Made by a program: the position numbers and the translations under genes. Below, piece after piece: positions 10,927 through 24,400 of a stretch of DNA of 64,000 nt. Source of the DNA: Lingula anatina. Taxonomy: Eukaryota; Brachiopoda; Lingulata; Lingulida; Lingulidae. Every line of letters starts with the position of its first letter. Within the stretch, counting starts at the first letter, position 1. Where the stretch lies: the NCBI RefSeq assembly GCF_001039355.2, contig NW_019775702.1, forward strand, positions 650,697-714,696, given 5' to 3'. The notes beneath the pieces were generated by a model that saw only the letters and a program-made list of their open reading frames with translations, had not been told where the DNA came from and made no database searches.

Positions 10927-12461
10927 TAAAAAAAGAGTGTGTAGGTTTGTTGCTTTTTCTTTCTTGGCATGGGATTAGGGTTACAGTAGACATAGTGTAG
11001 CTCTTCTTTAACATATACAATGTGTTTCAGATGTTTATGAAACTGTATATTCTCTTATACCAACCAGCACAAGTATTTGGTGTTCACTTTGCTTGATCTC
11101 ACCACTGCAGTCACACTTGTCTGAAGATATTTTTTACCTGTAACAAAACTGTCCTTGTGACATGTTGGATTCCTTTTTTCTTAATGTAGTGAAACGTCTG
11201 AGAATGTATTACTAAATAGATTGGATTATGCCATAAGTAAAAGGTAAAACATACATGTATGTTGAGCTTTGAAATTTTTTTCTTTTTTTATGAATTAATT
11301 TTAAAAGAATCTAATGAACAAAATATCTTCTATTTCCTGTTTGTATTCATTCGTTTTATTTACAAGTATTTGCTTCTGTGCTTGTAGAAATAGATTTCAC
11401 AAGAAATATAACTCATTTTTTAAATTAAAAACTTAGGTGATATTGTTGGTGACTGTTTGTATTTATGTAAATGCATCGAGAACCCATACACTTTTAATTA
11501 CGGAAACCATTTAAAAATCAGTATTCACATGGGATAGCTTTAGTACTTTCACAGCACAGTAGTTATACTCATAAAATATATATTTTATATCTTTTCAGAT
11601 CACTATTTGGAAATCAGTGTTGAAACTTGAATATGAGAATGTATGAATATCTTCCACATGTACCAGTACCTTACATTTGCATTTTGTAAATTAAAATTTA
11701 AATGTCTTTTCAGATGCAGTGTTTGGATAGGAAGAGACTTACCTCTACACTATGGATTTTGATTGACTTTGCAGTCGAGGGATGTGTCTATGCATATTTT
11801 TTAAAGCATACAAGTGTTGGTCATATTTCAATTAATGTTCTCCAAAGGCAATACGTAATGTATGCAAAGAGGGACAGTTTAATAGATTTTGTTTTGTAAC
11901 TTTTTATCTTTTTTTTATTTAGTCTGTGCTTACACTTGTGTCTCAAGACATATCATGTCACTATTTTTTTTAATATGTGACCACTTGCCATGCTCAACAA
12001 TCACATTTTGATGCAAAGTGTAAATGTGAGAAATGTATGAAACAATTTGGTCATCTTTAGTGTAAAGAGAAAAATGGGAATTAATATATCTGTTGAGCTA
12101 AGAATTCGGAAGAATAATCATTTCTGAATAAAAAAAGTTTATGCAATTGACAACAGATAAACTTTTTATTTTAACTTTTCACAAAAAAAAGCTGAAAAAT
12201 AGAATTTGTTTACAAAAGCTATATATTATAGACCATTGGAAAAGAAAAATAATGGAGGCATTTACAATAAAAGATTGATATGGTGCCTAGACTGTGTATT
12301 CCATGTTTCACACCTTTACTGATATTTGAATTTCCTAAATGAGGGAAGTGTTCATTGGTTCCCAGGGTTGCTCATAGTGCAATGAGGTTCTAAAATTGCT
12401 ATCTCAATATACTCCTTGAACATTATGACTTGGTGCCTTTATCAGTTGTTCAAAGTGTTAA

Positions 12462-12464
<3 letters not shown>

Positions 12465-12510
<46 letters not shown>
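12465..12510. repeat. (AT)n microsatellite
   Basis: About 23 uninterrupted AT units. The equivalent site in the second copy (near 19507-19520) has only about 7, a large allele-length difference. Confidence 0.9.
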
Positions 12511-12515
<5 letters not shown>

Positions 12516-14042
12516 CAAATTAAATGCAAAGTGGTTTAAATAATGAAATAATTTAATATCCTGTTAGTTATCTTAAAGTGAGCATTAATTCTACCAAATT
12601 ATTCAATTTAGTATAAAGTTATGAAGGGCAAAGATATGTAGCATTTTAGATCGTGATACATTCCAGTTATACCAGAATTACATGCACGTGTATGTGATGT
12701 CACTATATTAATTATATCATGGGTAGATGAACAGAAAATTGTAGTGTATATTTTTTTGTGTTAAAACAATGAGATGGTATTAGGAAATTCTTATTAAGCA
12801 TATGACTGTAATGTTACTTGGAGAGAGTTTGCAAACAGTGTAAAATATACTTCTTTTAGTCAGGCTGCAACTCTTTGAACTCCTTTGCCATCTATCTTGC
12901 CTACATGTCACTGAAACTATTCCATTAAATTTCTTTGTTTCATGTGTATAATGTGCCATTCTAGTTTAATTCTATGTTTAAACAGCCCATCCTGTATACT
13001 AAAAAATAGCCAGCATTTGGAAATTCAGTTATCAAAGATTTGCTGTCAGTTTTTGTTACATAACCTATAATAAACATTTGTATGGTTGTATAATATATAG
13101 ATCACAGAAAATCCTATATAATATCATGTTTCTTTTGTAGTTGGTTATCAAATTTTTGTTACATTTATGAATAATATTGTCAAAAGTTAATGATTTGTAT
13201 TGAAAACACTGGTTTCATTTGTGAAATGCTTATAAATTACAAGTCACATCTTTTATTTAAAATATTATTGCTGCAAAGTGTACTTCAAGTTTGATAAAAT
13301 TTCCATTTATTACTTAGAAGTGCACTTTTATTCCTTTTTGGATCTCCATTATGATAAAAGTTTGTATTGATGTTCTGTACAGATCATCTTGGATGGTTTT
13401 CAAAAAATAAAAGTATAATGAAAAAAAAAAACATGAAACTTGCTATTATTAATATCCATATAACCCAAGAGTCCACATATGCACACCCACAAATGCCTAG
13501 AACCAGTTTTTCAAAAATGACTTTAAAGCAGCTATGCAGAGCCATTTTGTAATATTGGTGTAAAGGTTTTGCTATCCATTTACAAAAAATACAATGTACA
13601 TACTGGGGTATTTAAAAATAAATTGTTACCACAATGATAAGTAAAAATTTTAAATTCATAAAATGTTTAGAACAAACCATGTAAATCTGACATGTACAGA
13701 TAACCTGTGTCAGTGTACACATTTTAGTATTAAAATACTTGCAAAATTAGAACAATATTCAAGGAAGTACAATTTGCTGCAGAAAGTGGTTCATAGTCAT
13801 ATTCAACTTTGGATTTTCCAACTATGATTTCCCATTCAATCCAATAGCAATAGGGAGACACTTCTAGTTCTGGAGTTATGAGGCCTGGGAAACTGTCCCA
13901 GACCGACATTATTAAATAAATTGTATAGCATCCCCATTTCAAACTTGACAGGTATTTAAAGCCCACAAGTAACCCTAGCAGTAGGATTAGGTTAAAACAG
14001 TTACCATTTGGATGAGAGTGTCAAAAGACCAAATTATTAAAG

Positions 14043-14044
<2 letters not shown>

Positions 14045-14110
<66 letters not shown>
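14045..14110. repeat. (AT)n microsatellite
   Basis: About 33 AT units. The matching position in the second copy, near 21061-21069, has only a few bases of AT sequence. Confidence 0.9.
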
Positions 14111-14112
<2 letters not shown>

Positions 14113-14190
14113 GGAAATGTAAGGAATAATCATTTCTTGCCCATTTTTGACCCACATTTTAGGACAAATAATCACAAGAGTTTGAAGAAA

Positions 14191-14562
14191 AATGTTGACA
14201 CTAGGTTGTTGACGTTGGGCTAATGCCACATGCATGCCAATGCTGTCTTGCTACATGTATCTGGGTAATTTGTTTGCACACAAATGTGAGGCTAGTGGTT
14301 TTTTATATTCTATGTAAAACACAAGTTTACTAGGATTCTTGGTAGGTTAAGCTTATAATGATTTTCTACTATATTACAAAGGTTAGAGCAAGGTAACATT
14401 GGATCAACATCGACAGGGCTAACATTAGGTTGTTGATGTTTGGCTAACACCATATGCATGCCAATGCTGTCTGGGTAGTGTTTGTACATAAAAATGAGGC
14501 TAGTGGTTCTTCAAATTCTATGTGAAATGCAAGTTTATTTGCTAAGATTCTTGGTAGCTAAT
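14191..14562. repeat. Diverged direct repeat (two ~150-bp units)
   Basis: Unit 1 at about 14191-14347 and unit 2 at about 14422-14562 share ordered words: TAGGTTGTTGA, GCATGCCAATGCTGTCT, GAGGCTAGTGGTT and GATTCTTGGTAG. Both units also occur in the second copy of the block (about 21150-21310 and 21380-21520). The internal duplication is therefore older than the split of the two copies. Confidence 0.7.
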
Positions 14563-15088
14563 TAAAGAATGATTTTCAATCTATGTCCTTTTGAAAACCA
14601 GATTTTGCATATTTTTTTCATTTTATCATGATATTAATATATCATGGCTGTTTCCATTAAAATGATGCCACTGGCATAAAGGAAACCCAGAGTTTAATTC
14701 TCTCTATCAATATTTACCTAATATATTTGCTGATCTGTAAAACTAACTAAAATTCAATGCTCCCTCAACCAATGAACCCAACATGTTGGTTCTATTTGAG
14801 AACTAATTCAATTCAATTAAAGAATATTCTCACTTGATAAACTCACAAAATACAAAATTACTGAATGTGCATTGAATTCATGTGGAATGTAAATTAAGCG
14901 CCATTTAATTCACTTGATGGTATTTTAACACAGCTAAACTGGATAAAACATCAAATCAAAGTGAAATTAACCAAGCAATCCAATAAACTAAAATCACCAT
15001 ATCCCACTTAGGATGTCTTTCAGTTAGTATGGAAGCCCATATGTTTACTATTGAGTTTGAACTTAAACCATTTCTGCCAAGCCTAGTG

Positions 15089-17908
15089 CTAGCTTGGCTG
15101 ATCTTGCTGTAAAGTATGGTCTTCCAGTTCATCATCAATAAATCCCTCCTGTGTCTCTCTGTCAGGTACACTGCAACTTGAGGTTACTGTGTCAGAGCGA
15201 GGCACACTCTCAGTTTTTGTCACCTCAGACTGTTTATCTGGTGTTACTTCATCATCATCATATATATAACAATCTTCAGTTTCCCTGGCCTCTGTGGCTT
15301 CATCTGGAAATGAAAACACTTTAAATATGAAACACAAGTAATACCTTTTAACTGCGGACCACAAATGTAAGTTGTTAAAAGACACTTAAGTATTATTATA
15401 TCTGATATACCATATTTACACTGACAAACATGCTTTCACTGGCATCAGCATATCAGCATATCCTGATTGACTTTCTTATGATTTGCTTAAAACTTGGCCT
15501 GTGGAAAAAGATTCTTTTTTTGTTATCATATGAAAAACTGAAAGATGTCAATATGATTTATATTTCCTCTCTCACCAAGCTCTGTGGCTGGCTGTGCTGG
15601 GTCCAGTTCAGTGGAGTCCAGGAAGTCATTGAGGGCATTAGGATCCTCTTCTATGGACACTTCTGCAAGGTCCACTGGCTGACCACTATCAGAGCTGGGT
15701 TGTCCTGGAGAAAAAAATAACCTCAATAACAAATTTTCCAATGAAATAAAGTTGTTACTTCAATTGAGTCTTTTTGGAAATGAAAATATTTGAGTACTTT
15801 TATCAATCTTTTTCTAAAAAATCTAATTGATTTTAAAGTAATTAACATTAATATGAATTCTTTCATAAAATTTTGAATAAAAAAAATCCAATATTAAAAA
15901 CAATAATATCTCTCAGACAATTTAAACTGTGCTGCATTGAGCATGAACAGTAATTATACAATCAAAACTTAATAAAATTAATATTAAAGTAATGCTTACT
16001 TTGCATCTGTCCATAAGTCTTGTAGTATTCCATTTCCTCTTCAAATGCTTGCTCATAGGCTTCTTGTCTTTCCTTCATCCTTAACTGACAACTTAGTTCA
16101 TAATCCCGCACCCTTACAACATGCTCCCCTGCCAGCTTAACTGCATAATAAGATATACAAGTCAAACACTGAAGTTGAGATCAAGCTTGATACTTTTTTG
16201 GTATATTAAAAAAATGCCACAAAACATTTTGTATTACAAATTGGCCACCAGCAAAAAAAAAAACTGTTTACTAACTATTACAATCCATAACAAAATACCA
16301 ATATAACATAAACACAAACTTTATTCCTACACTGAATATCCTTCACTAGTCCACTAACCTACCTTTCATCTGCTCCAAATCTGCCTTCTTCTTCTCCTTG
16401 TACAGTGCCAGCTGATACCTATGGTTCAGTTTACTCCTCTCCAGCTCCTGCTGCTCACACACTTGTTCCAGGGAAACCAACAATTTTTCCACATCCTCAA
16501 ACTGTGAACTTAGAGATGCTGGAGGAATAGAATAATATAATTTAAATATGAAATTATCTCTATATAAAATTGTAAATGTAAAAGGGAGCCCTGTTTGAGT
16601 ATGTTTGATAAAATTAACTTCTGTTAAGGAATAATTTCTACCATGATGTAAAGTGTTTTTTCCGGGTAAAGTTTCATCTAACATTATCTGCAAACTCAGT
16701 TATTCTGATGCTGACATTAAAAATATATATTTCTTTGATAAAAAGACTATAGTGTAGTATAATATGCTGGTATCAAATCTTGAGTTATTCCTACCAATTT
16801 TCCTGCTTATAAGTTCAATATCTTGAACAAGTTTTGGCAAGTGTGACAGCTCCAAATTCAATTGGCTCATGAGGTCTGACTGTCTCTGACATAACTGGTA
16901 GAGACTAGTGATTGTTTCATCACATTGCTGTGCTTTTTTGGCATTCTCCTCTGATGCCAGGTGGATGGATGACCAATGTTGTTGGTACCTTAAGAACCAC
17001 ATGTTAATACAACTTAATTTCAGCAATATTGACTTTAGGCTATAAATTGGTAGCATACTTTACATGTTGCTTTGACTATGCGATAGCTACTAAAAACGAA
17101 ATCTGGAAAGGCAAAAAGTTGGCATTACACTCCTGATGCTAGTATACTTAAATGTAAACTCAGCAGTTATTGTGTTTAAAAATTATAAGTCGACAATACG
17201 TAAAACTGTAATATGCCTCTGAATTACCATGTACTAGTAAGAGGGTAAGAGAAACTGAATGAACCTACATGTTGAGAATATCTGCCCCAGCATCATAGTT
17301 GACATTATCCTGCAAAGACAGTTTCTTCAATTCAGTTGCCACTCCACTCTGAGCTCCCTCTCGCAATGATTTGAACCTGTATAAAATGTGGGTTGGAATC
17401 TAATATAACCCATTTTCTTGTAAATATAACCTGATACTAAATAAACTAAACAGACAAAACATATAACCCAAGTACAATGATGGGGGAAATAATTAAATAA
17501 ATTACCTTAGTTTATGTGATAAATGAGCATGCTCTTGGCTATGGTTTATCAAACCACAAAGAACATCTCAATTACAACTACCCTACTGTACATCACAGCT
17601 CTATGTTAGAATAGCTGCACGTATTTCAACCCTCTGCTGCCTTTATTGCCTCAGTTTTCGGTCTTACGTGCGTGGTTACGTGCACTGATCACATGTACCT
17701 ACTGCAGCATACAGACCAAAAACGCAGACGACTAACGACGTACATCTGTAAATGTACGTATACAGTGTACATGTACCAGTACTGTACATACATAACGTTG
17801 TGTTGCGTTGCACCCTTAGCTTCATCTCATAAACCATTCGTCTTACCCTGCACTTATATCATTTTGAACGCTCTGTAAAGTCCCTTTTATGGACTTAAAT
17901 ACACTCAT
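15089..17908 (-). CDS. DTNBP1: Dysbindin (copy A)
   Basis: Dysbindin is a subunit of BLOC-1, which acts in biogenesis of lysosome-related organelles and in synaptic vesicle traffic. Seven coding exons on the minus strand: 17847-17908 (ATG), 17269-17376, 16795-16988, 16363-16518, 16000-16140, 15576-15704 and 15089-15303 (TAG). The product is 334 residues, close to the family's ~350. The N-terminus begins MSVFKSIKGTLQSVQNDI. The central dysbindin coiled coil includes SQFEDVEKLLVSLEQVCEQQ, ELERSKLNHRYQLALYKEKK and MKERQEAYEQAFEEEMEYY. The C-terminus is acidic, with DPNALNDFLDSTELDPAQP and DDELEDHTL. The start is the first in-frame ATG after a possible 5' UTR acceptor. The gene sits tail-to-tail with SHTN1. 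Confidence 0.92.
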
Positions 17909-18348
17909 TTCTAATGTTTAAACGTTGCCTTCTTCCCTTGCTTGCAATTAGTCACATCAACAGTACATCGTCAGGTGACTTCTCAAGTGAAACGAGTAAT
18001 TTCTCGACTCCAAATAAAGAAGATCATGTTTTTCTTTTGTAAAAGCATAGAAGTAGAGATGAATTCTATTCAGTGTTAGTTTGTTTTTAGCGTAGTTGTG
18101 TCATAATATGTGTATTTGGTTGTATTTCCTTTTTTCATATCTTTTTAATTTATTTAAAATGTGAAACATAAAATATCTATAATATAAAACCGACATTAAA
18201 AGAGACGTTTTGCAGACAAATTTGCCGAAAGGGGGCGGTAGTTACGCTCAGAAAAGTACAACTTACAAGCGCAGGAGAGTCGCTAGAGGTAAATCGAAAG
18301 TAGCATAGAATAAATTTATCTTTAAATAAATGCTTGAAGCATCAATTG
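17909..18348. promoter_or_regulatory. DTNBP1 upstream region with possible non-coding first exon
   Basis: A relatively GC/CpG-rich island at about 18200-18300 sits in AT-rich flanks. On the minus strand GCGCTT|GTAAGT near 18264-18272 is a strong donor, and an acceptor-like CATTAG lies just before the dysbindin ATG, so a 5' UTR exon is plausible. On the plus strand a TATAAAA (about 18183) precedes the island and CTAGAG|GTAAAT could be a donor, so a divergent non-coding transcript is an alternative. The island also occurs at 25140-25300 and 26120-26280. Confidence 0.4.
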
Positions 18349-18349
18349 N

Positions 18350-18460
18350 CCCTAAACACATTTTAAGGAATGTACTTTTGCATCAGAATTGACAGTAGCC
18401 TATTTTGTGCATAGTTATTTCCTGTTTTTTGTCTGTACATTTGACAGCTTTGCTGCCTTG
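18350..18460. repeat. Insert at copy junction carrying a dispersed-repeat fragment
   Basis: This stretch separates the two dysbindin blocks and has no counterpart in copy A. Bases at about 18430-18463 (GTCTGTACATTTGACAG and following) recur at about 57085-57118 upstream of the SDR gene, so it includes part of a dispersed repeat. Confidence 0.55.
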
Positions 18461-21400
18461 TTTTAATTAAAAACTTAAGTGACATTGTTGGTGACTGTTT
18501 GTATTTATGTAAATCCATCGAGAACCCATGCACTTTTAATTAAGCAAGCCATTTAAAAATCAGTATTCACATGGGATAGCTTTAGTACTTTCACAGCACA
18601 GTAGTTATACTCAAAATATATATTTTATATCTTTTCAGATCACCATTTGGAAATCAGTGTTGAAACTTGAATATGAGAATGTATGTAATATCTTCCACAT
18701 GCACCAGTACCTTACATTTGCATTTTGTAAATTAAAATTTAAATGTCTTTTCAGATGCAGTGTTTGGATAGGAAGAGACTTACCTCTACACTATGGATTT
18801 TGATTGACTTTGCAGTCGAGGGATGTGTCTATGCATATTTTTAAAAGCATACAAGTGTTGGTCATATTTCAATTAATGTTCTCCAAAGGCAATACGTAAT
18901 GTATGCAAAGAGGGACAGTTTAATAGATTTTGTTTTGTAACTTTTTATCTTTTTTTTATTTAGTCTGTGCTTACACTTGTGTCTCAAGACATATAATGTC
19001 ACAATTTTTTTTTAATATGTGACCACTTGCCATGCTCAACAATCACATTTTGACGCAAAGTGTAAATGTGAGAAATGTATGAAACAATTTGTTCATCTTT
19101 AGTGTAAAGAGAAAAATGGGAATTAATATATCTGTTGAGCTAAGAATTCGGAAGAATAATCATTTCTAAATAAAAAAGTTTATGCAATTGACAACAGATA
19201 AACTTATTATTTTTACTTTTCACAAAAAAAAGCTGAAAAATAGAATTTGTTTACAAAAGCTATATGTTATAGACCATTGGAAAAGAAAAATAATGGAGGC
19301 ATTTACAATAAAAGATTGATATGGTGTCTAGACTGTTTATTCCATGTTTCACACCTTTACTGATATTTGAATTTCTTAAATGAGGGAAGTGTTCCTTGGT
19401 TCCCAGGGTTGCTCATAGTGCAATGAGGTTCTAAAATTGCTATCTCAATATACTCCTTGAACATTATGACACTTGGTGCCTTTATCAGTTGTTCAAAGTG
19501 TTAAGACATATATATATATAAACAAATTAAATGCAAAGTGATTTAAATAATGAAATAATAATTTAAAATCCTATTAGTTATCTTAAAGTGAGCATTAATT
19601 CTACAAAATTATTCAATTTATTATAAAGTTATGAAGGGCAAAGTTATGTAGCATTTTAGATCATTGTGATACATTCCAGTTATACCAGAATTACATGCAT
19701 GTGTATGTGATGTCACTATATTAATTATATCATGGGTAGATGAACAGAAAATTGTAGTGTATATTTTTTGTGTTAAAAAAATGAGATGGTATTAGGAAAA
19801 TCTTATCAAGCATATGACTGTAATGTTACTTGGAGAGAGTTTGCAAACAGTGTAAAATATACTTCTTTTAGTCAGGCTGCAACTCTTTGAAAACTCCTTT
19901 GCCATCTATCTTGCCTACATGTCACTGAAACTATTCCATTAAATTTCTTTGTTTCATGTGTGTAATGTGCCATTCTAGTTTAATTCTATGTTTAAACAGC
20001 CCACCCTGTATACTAAAAAAATAGCCAGCATTTGGAAATTCAATTATCAAAGATTTGCTGTCAGTTTTTGTTACATAACCTATAATAAACATTTGTATGG
20101 TTGCATAATATATAGATCACAGAAAATCCTATATAATATCATGTTTCTTTTGTAGTTGGTTATCAAATTTTTGTTACATTTATGAATAATATTGTCAAAA
20201 GTTAATGATTTGTATTGAAAACACTGGTTTCATTTGTGTAATGCTTATAAATTACAAGTCATGTCTTTTATTTAAAATACTATTGCTGCAAAGTGTACTT
20301 CAAGTTTGATAAAATTTCCATTTATTACTTAGAAGCGCACTTTTATTCCTTTCTGGATCTCCATTATGATAAAAGTTTGTATTGATGTTCTGTACAGATC
20401 ATCTTGGATGGTTTTCAAAAAATAAAAGTATAATGAAAAAAAAAAACCATGAAACTTGCTAATATTAATATCCATATAACCCAAGAGTCCACATATGCAT
20501 ACCCACAAAAGCCTAGAACCAGTTTTTCAAAAATGACTTTAAAGCAGCTATGCACAGCCATTTTGTAATATTGGTGTGAAGGTTTTGCTATCCATTTACA
20601 AAAATATATAATGTACATACTTGGGTATTTAAAAATAAATTGTCACCACAATGATAAGTAAAAATTTTAAATTCATAAAATGTTTAGAACAAACCATGTA
20701 AATCTGACATGTACAGATAACCTGTGTCAGTGTACACATTTTAGTATTAAAATACTGGCAAAATTAGAACAATATTCAAGGAAGTACAATTTGCAGCAGA
20801 AAGTGGTTCATAGTCATATTCAACTTTGGATTTGCCAACTATGATTTCCCATTCAATCCAATAGCAATAGGGAGACTCACTTCTAGTTCTGGAGTTATGA
20901 GGCCTGGGAAACTGACCAAGACCGACATTATTAAATAAATTGTAAGGCATCCCCATTTCAAACTTGACAGGTATTTAAAGCCCACAGGTAACCCCAGCAG
21001 CAGGTTTAGGTTAAAACAGTTACCATTTGGATGAGAGTGTCAAAAGACCAAATTATTTAAGAAATATAAATGGGAAAATGTAAGAAATAATCATTTCTTG
21101 CCCATTTTTGACCCACATTTTAGGACAAATAATCACAAGAGTTTGAAGAAAAATGTTGACACTAGGTTGTTGAAGTTGGGCTAATGCCATATGCATGCCA
21201 ATGCTGTCTTGCTACATGTATCTGGGTAATTTGTTTGCACACAAAAGTGAGGCTAGTGGTTTTTCATATTCTATGTAAAACACAAGTTTACTAGGATTCT
21301 TGGTAGGTTAAGCTTATAATGACTTTCTACTATATTACAAAGGTTAGAGCAAGGTAACATTGGATCAACATCGACAGGGCTAACATTAGGTTGTTGATGT

Positions 21401-24400
21401 TTGGCTAACACCATATGCATGCCAATGCTGTCTGGATAGCGTTTGTACATAAAAATGAGGCTAGTGGTTCTTCAAATTCCATGTGAAATGCAAGTTTATT
21501 TGCTAAGATTCTTGGTAGCTAATTAAAGAATGATTTTCAATCTATGTCCTTTTGTAAACCAGATTTTGCATATTTTTTTCATTTTATCATGATATTAATA
21601 TATCACGACTGTTTCCAATAAAATGATGCCACTGGCATAAAGGAAACCCAGAGTTTAATTCTCTCTATCAATATTTACCTAATATATTTGCTGACTAACT
21701 AAAATTCAATGATCCCTCAACCAATGAACCCAACATGTTGGTTCTATTTGAGTTTTAAGAATATTCTCACTTGATAAACTCACAAAATACAAAATTACTG
21801 AATGTGCATTGAATTCATGTGGAATGTAAATTAAGCACCATTTAATACACTTGATGGTATTTTAACACAGCTAAACTGGATAAAATCGAATCGAAGTGAA
21901 ATCAACCAAGCAATCCAATAAACTAAAATCACCAAATCCCACTTAAGATGTTATTCAGTTAGTATGGAAGCCCATATGTTTACTATTGAGTTTGAACTTA
22001 AACCATTTCTGCCAAGCCTAGTGCTAGCTTGGCTGATCTTGCTGTAAAGTATGGTCTTCCAGTTCATCATCAATAAATCCCTCCTGTGTCTCTCTGTCAG
22101 CAGGTACACTGCAACTTGAGGTTACTGTGTCAGAGCGAGGCTTACTCTCAGTTTTTGTCATGTCAGACTGTTTATCTGGTGTTACTTCATCATCATCGTA
22201 TATGTAACAATCTTCAGTTTCCCTGGCCTCTGTAGCTTCATCTGGAAATGAAAACACTTTAAATATGAAACACAAGTAATACCTTTTAACTGCGGACCAC
22301 AAATGAGGTACATGTAAGTCGTTAAAAGACACCTAAGTATTATTATATCTGATAAAACATATTTACACTGACAAACATGCTTTCACTGCCATCAGCATAT
22401 CCTGATTGACTTTCTTATGATTTGCTTTAGACTTGGCCTGTGGAAAAAGAATCTTTTTGTTATCATAAAGAAAACTGAAAGATGTCAATATGATTTATAT
22501 TTCCTCTCTCACCAAGCTCTGTGGCTGGCTGTGCTGGGTCCAGTTCAGTGGAGTCTAGGAAGTCATTGAGGGCATTAGGATCCTCTTCTATGGACACTTC
22601 TGCAAGGTCCACTGGCTGACCACTATCAGAACTGGGTTGTCCTGGAGAAAAAAATTACCTCAATAACAAATTTTCCAATGAAATAAAGTTGTTACTTCAA
22701 TGAAGTCTTTTTTGGAAATGATTTTTTACATAACACTAAAAATATTAAAGTACTTTCATCAATTTTCTTCTAAAAAAAATCTAATTGATTTTTAAACCAT
22801 ATTAACATTATTATGAATTCTTTCATAAAATTTTGAATAAAAAAAACAACATTAAAAACAATAATATCTCTCAGATAATTTAAACTGTGCTGCATTGAGC
22901 ATGAACGATAATTATACTACAATACATCAAAATGTAAAATTAATATTAAAGTAATGCTTACTTTGCATCTGTCCATAAGTCTTGTAGTATTCCATTTCCT
23001 CTTCAAATGCTTGCTCATAGGCTTCTTGTCTTTCCTTCATCCTTAACTGACAACTTAGTTCATAATCCCGCACCCTTACAACATGCTCCCCTGCCAGCTT
23101 AACTGCATAATAAGATATACAAGTCAAACACTGAAGTTGAGATCAAGTTCGATACTTTTTTGGTATATTAAAAAAATTTCACAAAACACTTCGTTTTACA
23201 AAATGGAAACCAGCAAAAAAAAATGTTTGCTAACTATTACAATCCATAACAAAATAGCAATATAACAAAAACACCAACTTTATTCCTACACTGAATATCC
23301 TTCACTAGTCCACTAACCTACCTTTCATCTGCTCCAAATCTGCCTTCTTCTTCTCCTTGTACAGTGCCAGCTGATACCTGTGGTTCAGTTTACTCCTCTC
23401 CAGCTCCTGCTGCTCACACACTTGTTCCAGGGAAACCAACAATTTTTCCACATCCTCAAACTGTGAACTTAGAGATGCTGGAGAAATAGAATAATATAAT
23501 TTAAATATGAAATTATCTCTATATAAAATTGTAAATGTAAAACTGAGCCTGGTTTGAGTATGATTGATAAAATTAACTTCTGTTGAGGAATAATTTCTAC
23601 CATGATGTAAAGTGTTTTTTCTTTCTGGGTAAAGTTTCATCTTACATTATCTGCAAACTCAGTTATTCTGATACTGATATTAAAAATATATAATTCTTTG
23701 ATAAAAAACTATAGTGTAGTAAAATATGCTGGTATCAAATCTTGAGTTATTCCTACCAATTTTCCTGCTTATAAGTTCAATATCTTGAACAAGTTTTGGC
23801 AAGTGTGACAGCTCCAAACTCAATTGGCTCATGAGGTCTGACTGTCTCTGACATAACTGGTAGAGACTAGTGATTGTTTCATCACATTGCTGTGCTTTTT
23901 TGGCATTCTCCTCTGATGCCAGGTGGATGGATGACCAGTGTTGTTGGTACCTTAAGAACCACATGTTAATACAACTTAATTTCAGCAATATTGACTTTAG
24001 GCTATAAATTGATAGCATATTTTACATGTTGCTTTGACTATGCGATAGCTACTAAGAACGAAATCTGGAAAGGCAAAAAATTGGCATTACACTCCTGATG
24101 CTAGTATACTTAAATGTAAACTCAGCAGTTATTGTGTTTAAAAATTATAAATCGACAATACGTAAAACTGTAACATGCCTCTGAATTACCATGTACTAGT
24201 AAGAGGGTAAGAGAAACTGAATGAACCTACATGTTGAGAATATCTGCCCCAGCATCATAGTTGACATTATCCTGCAAAGACAGTTTCTTCAATTCAGTTG
24301 CCACTCCACTCTGAGCTCCCTCTCGCAATGATTTGAACCTGTATAAAAACAAATGTGGGTTGAAATCTTATATAACCCATTTTCTTGTAAATATAACCTG

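Larger units (their letters stand above)
9398..11418. repeat. Duplicated block 2, copy B
   Basis: Direct copy of 7270-9288, continuing without interruption into the SHTN1-DTNBP1 intergenic region. Confidence 0.85.
10927..15088. other. Intergenic/3' UTR region between SHTN1 and DTNBP1 (copy A)
   Basis: Tail-to-tail interval. I see no recognisable protein family. It holds AT microsatellites at 12465-12510 and 14045-14110, a diverged direct repeat at 14191-14562, and a short open frame of unknown value at about 13730-13870 (minus). Poly(A)-signal-like AATAAA words occur, for example near 13408, so long 3' UTRs are possible. Confidence 0.55.
11420..18348. repeat. Duplicated block 3, copy A (whole DTNBP1 locus)
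   Basis: About 6.9 kb is repeated at 18461-25310 in the same orientation. The block spans 3' flank, the entire dysbindin gene and its upstream region. Substitutions and small indels are spread across introns and exons, and all splice sites stay intact in both. A single n lies at 18349. Haplotype duplication is favoured; a recent real gene duplication is possible. Confidence 0.85.

Noticed and set aside
13987-14235. Frame with repeated Ile-Tyr
   Set aside because: Translation of an AT microsatellite; the same applies near 34284-34487 and 60528-60743.
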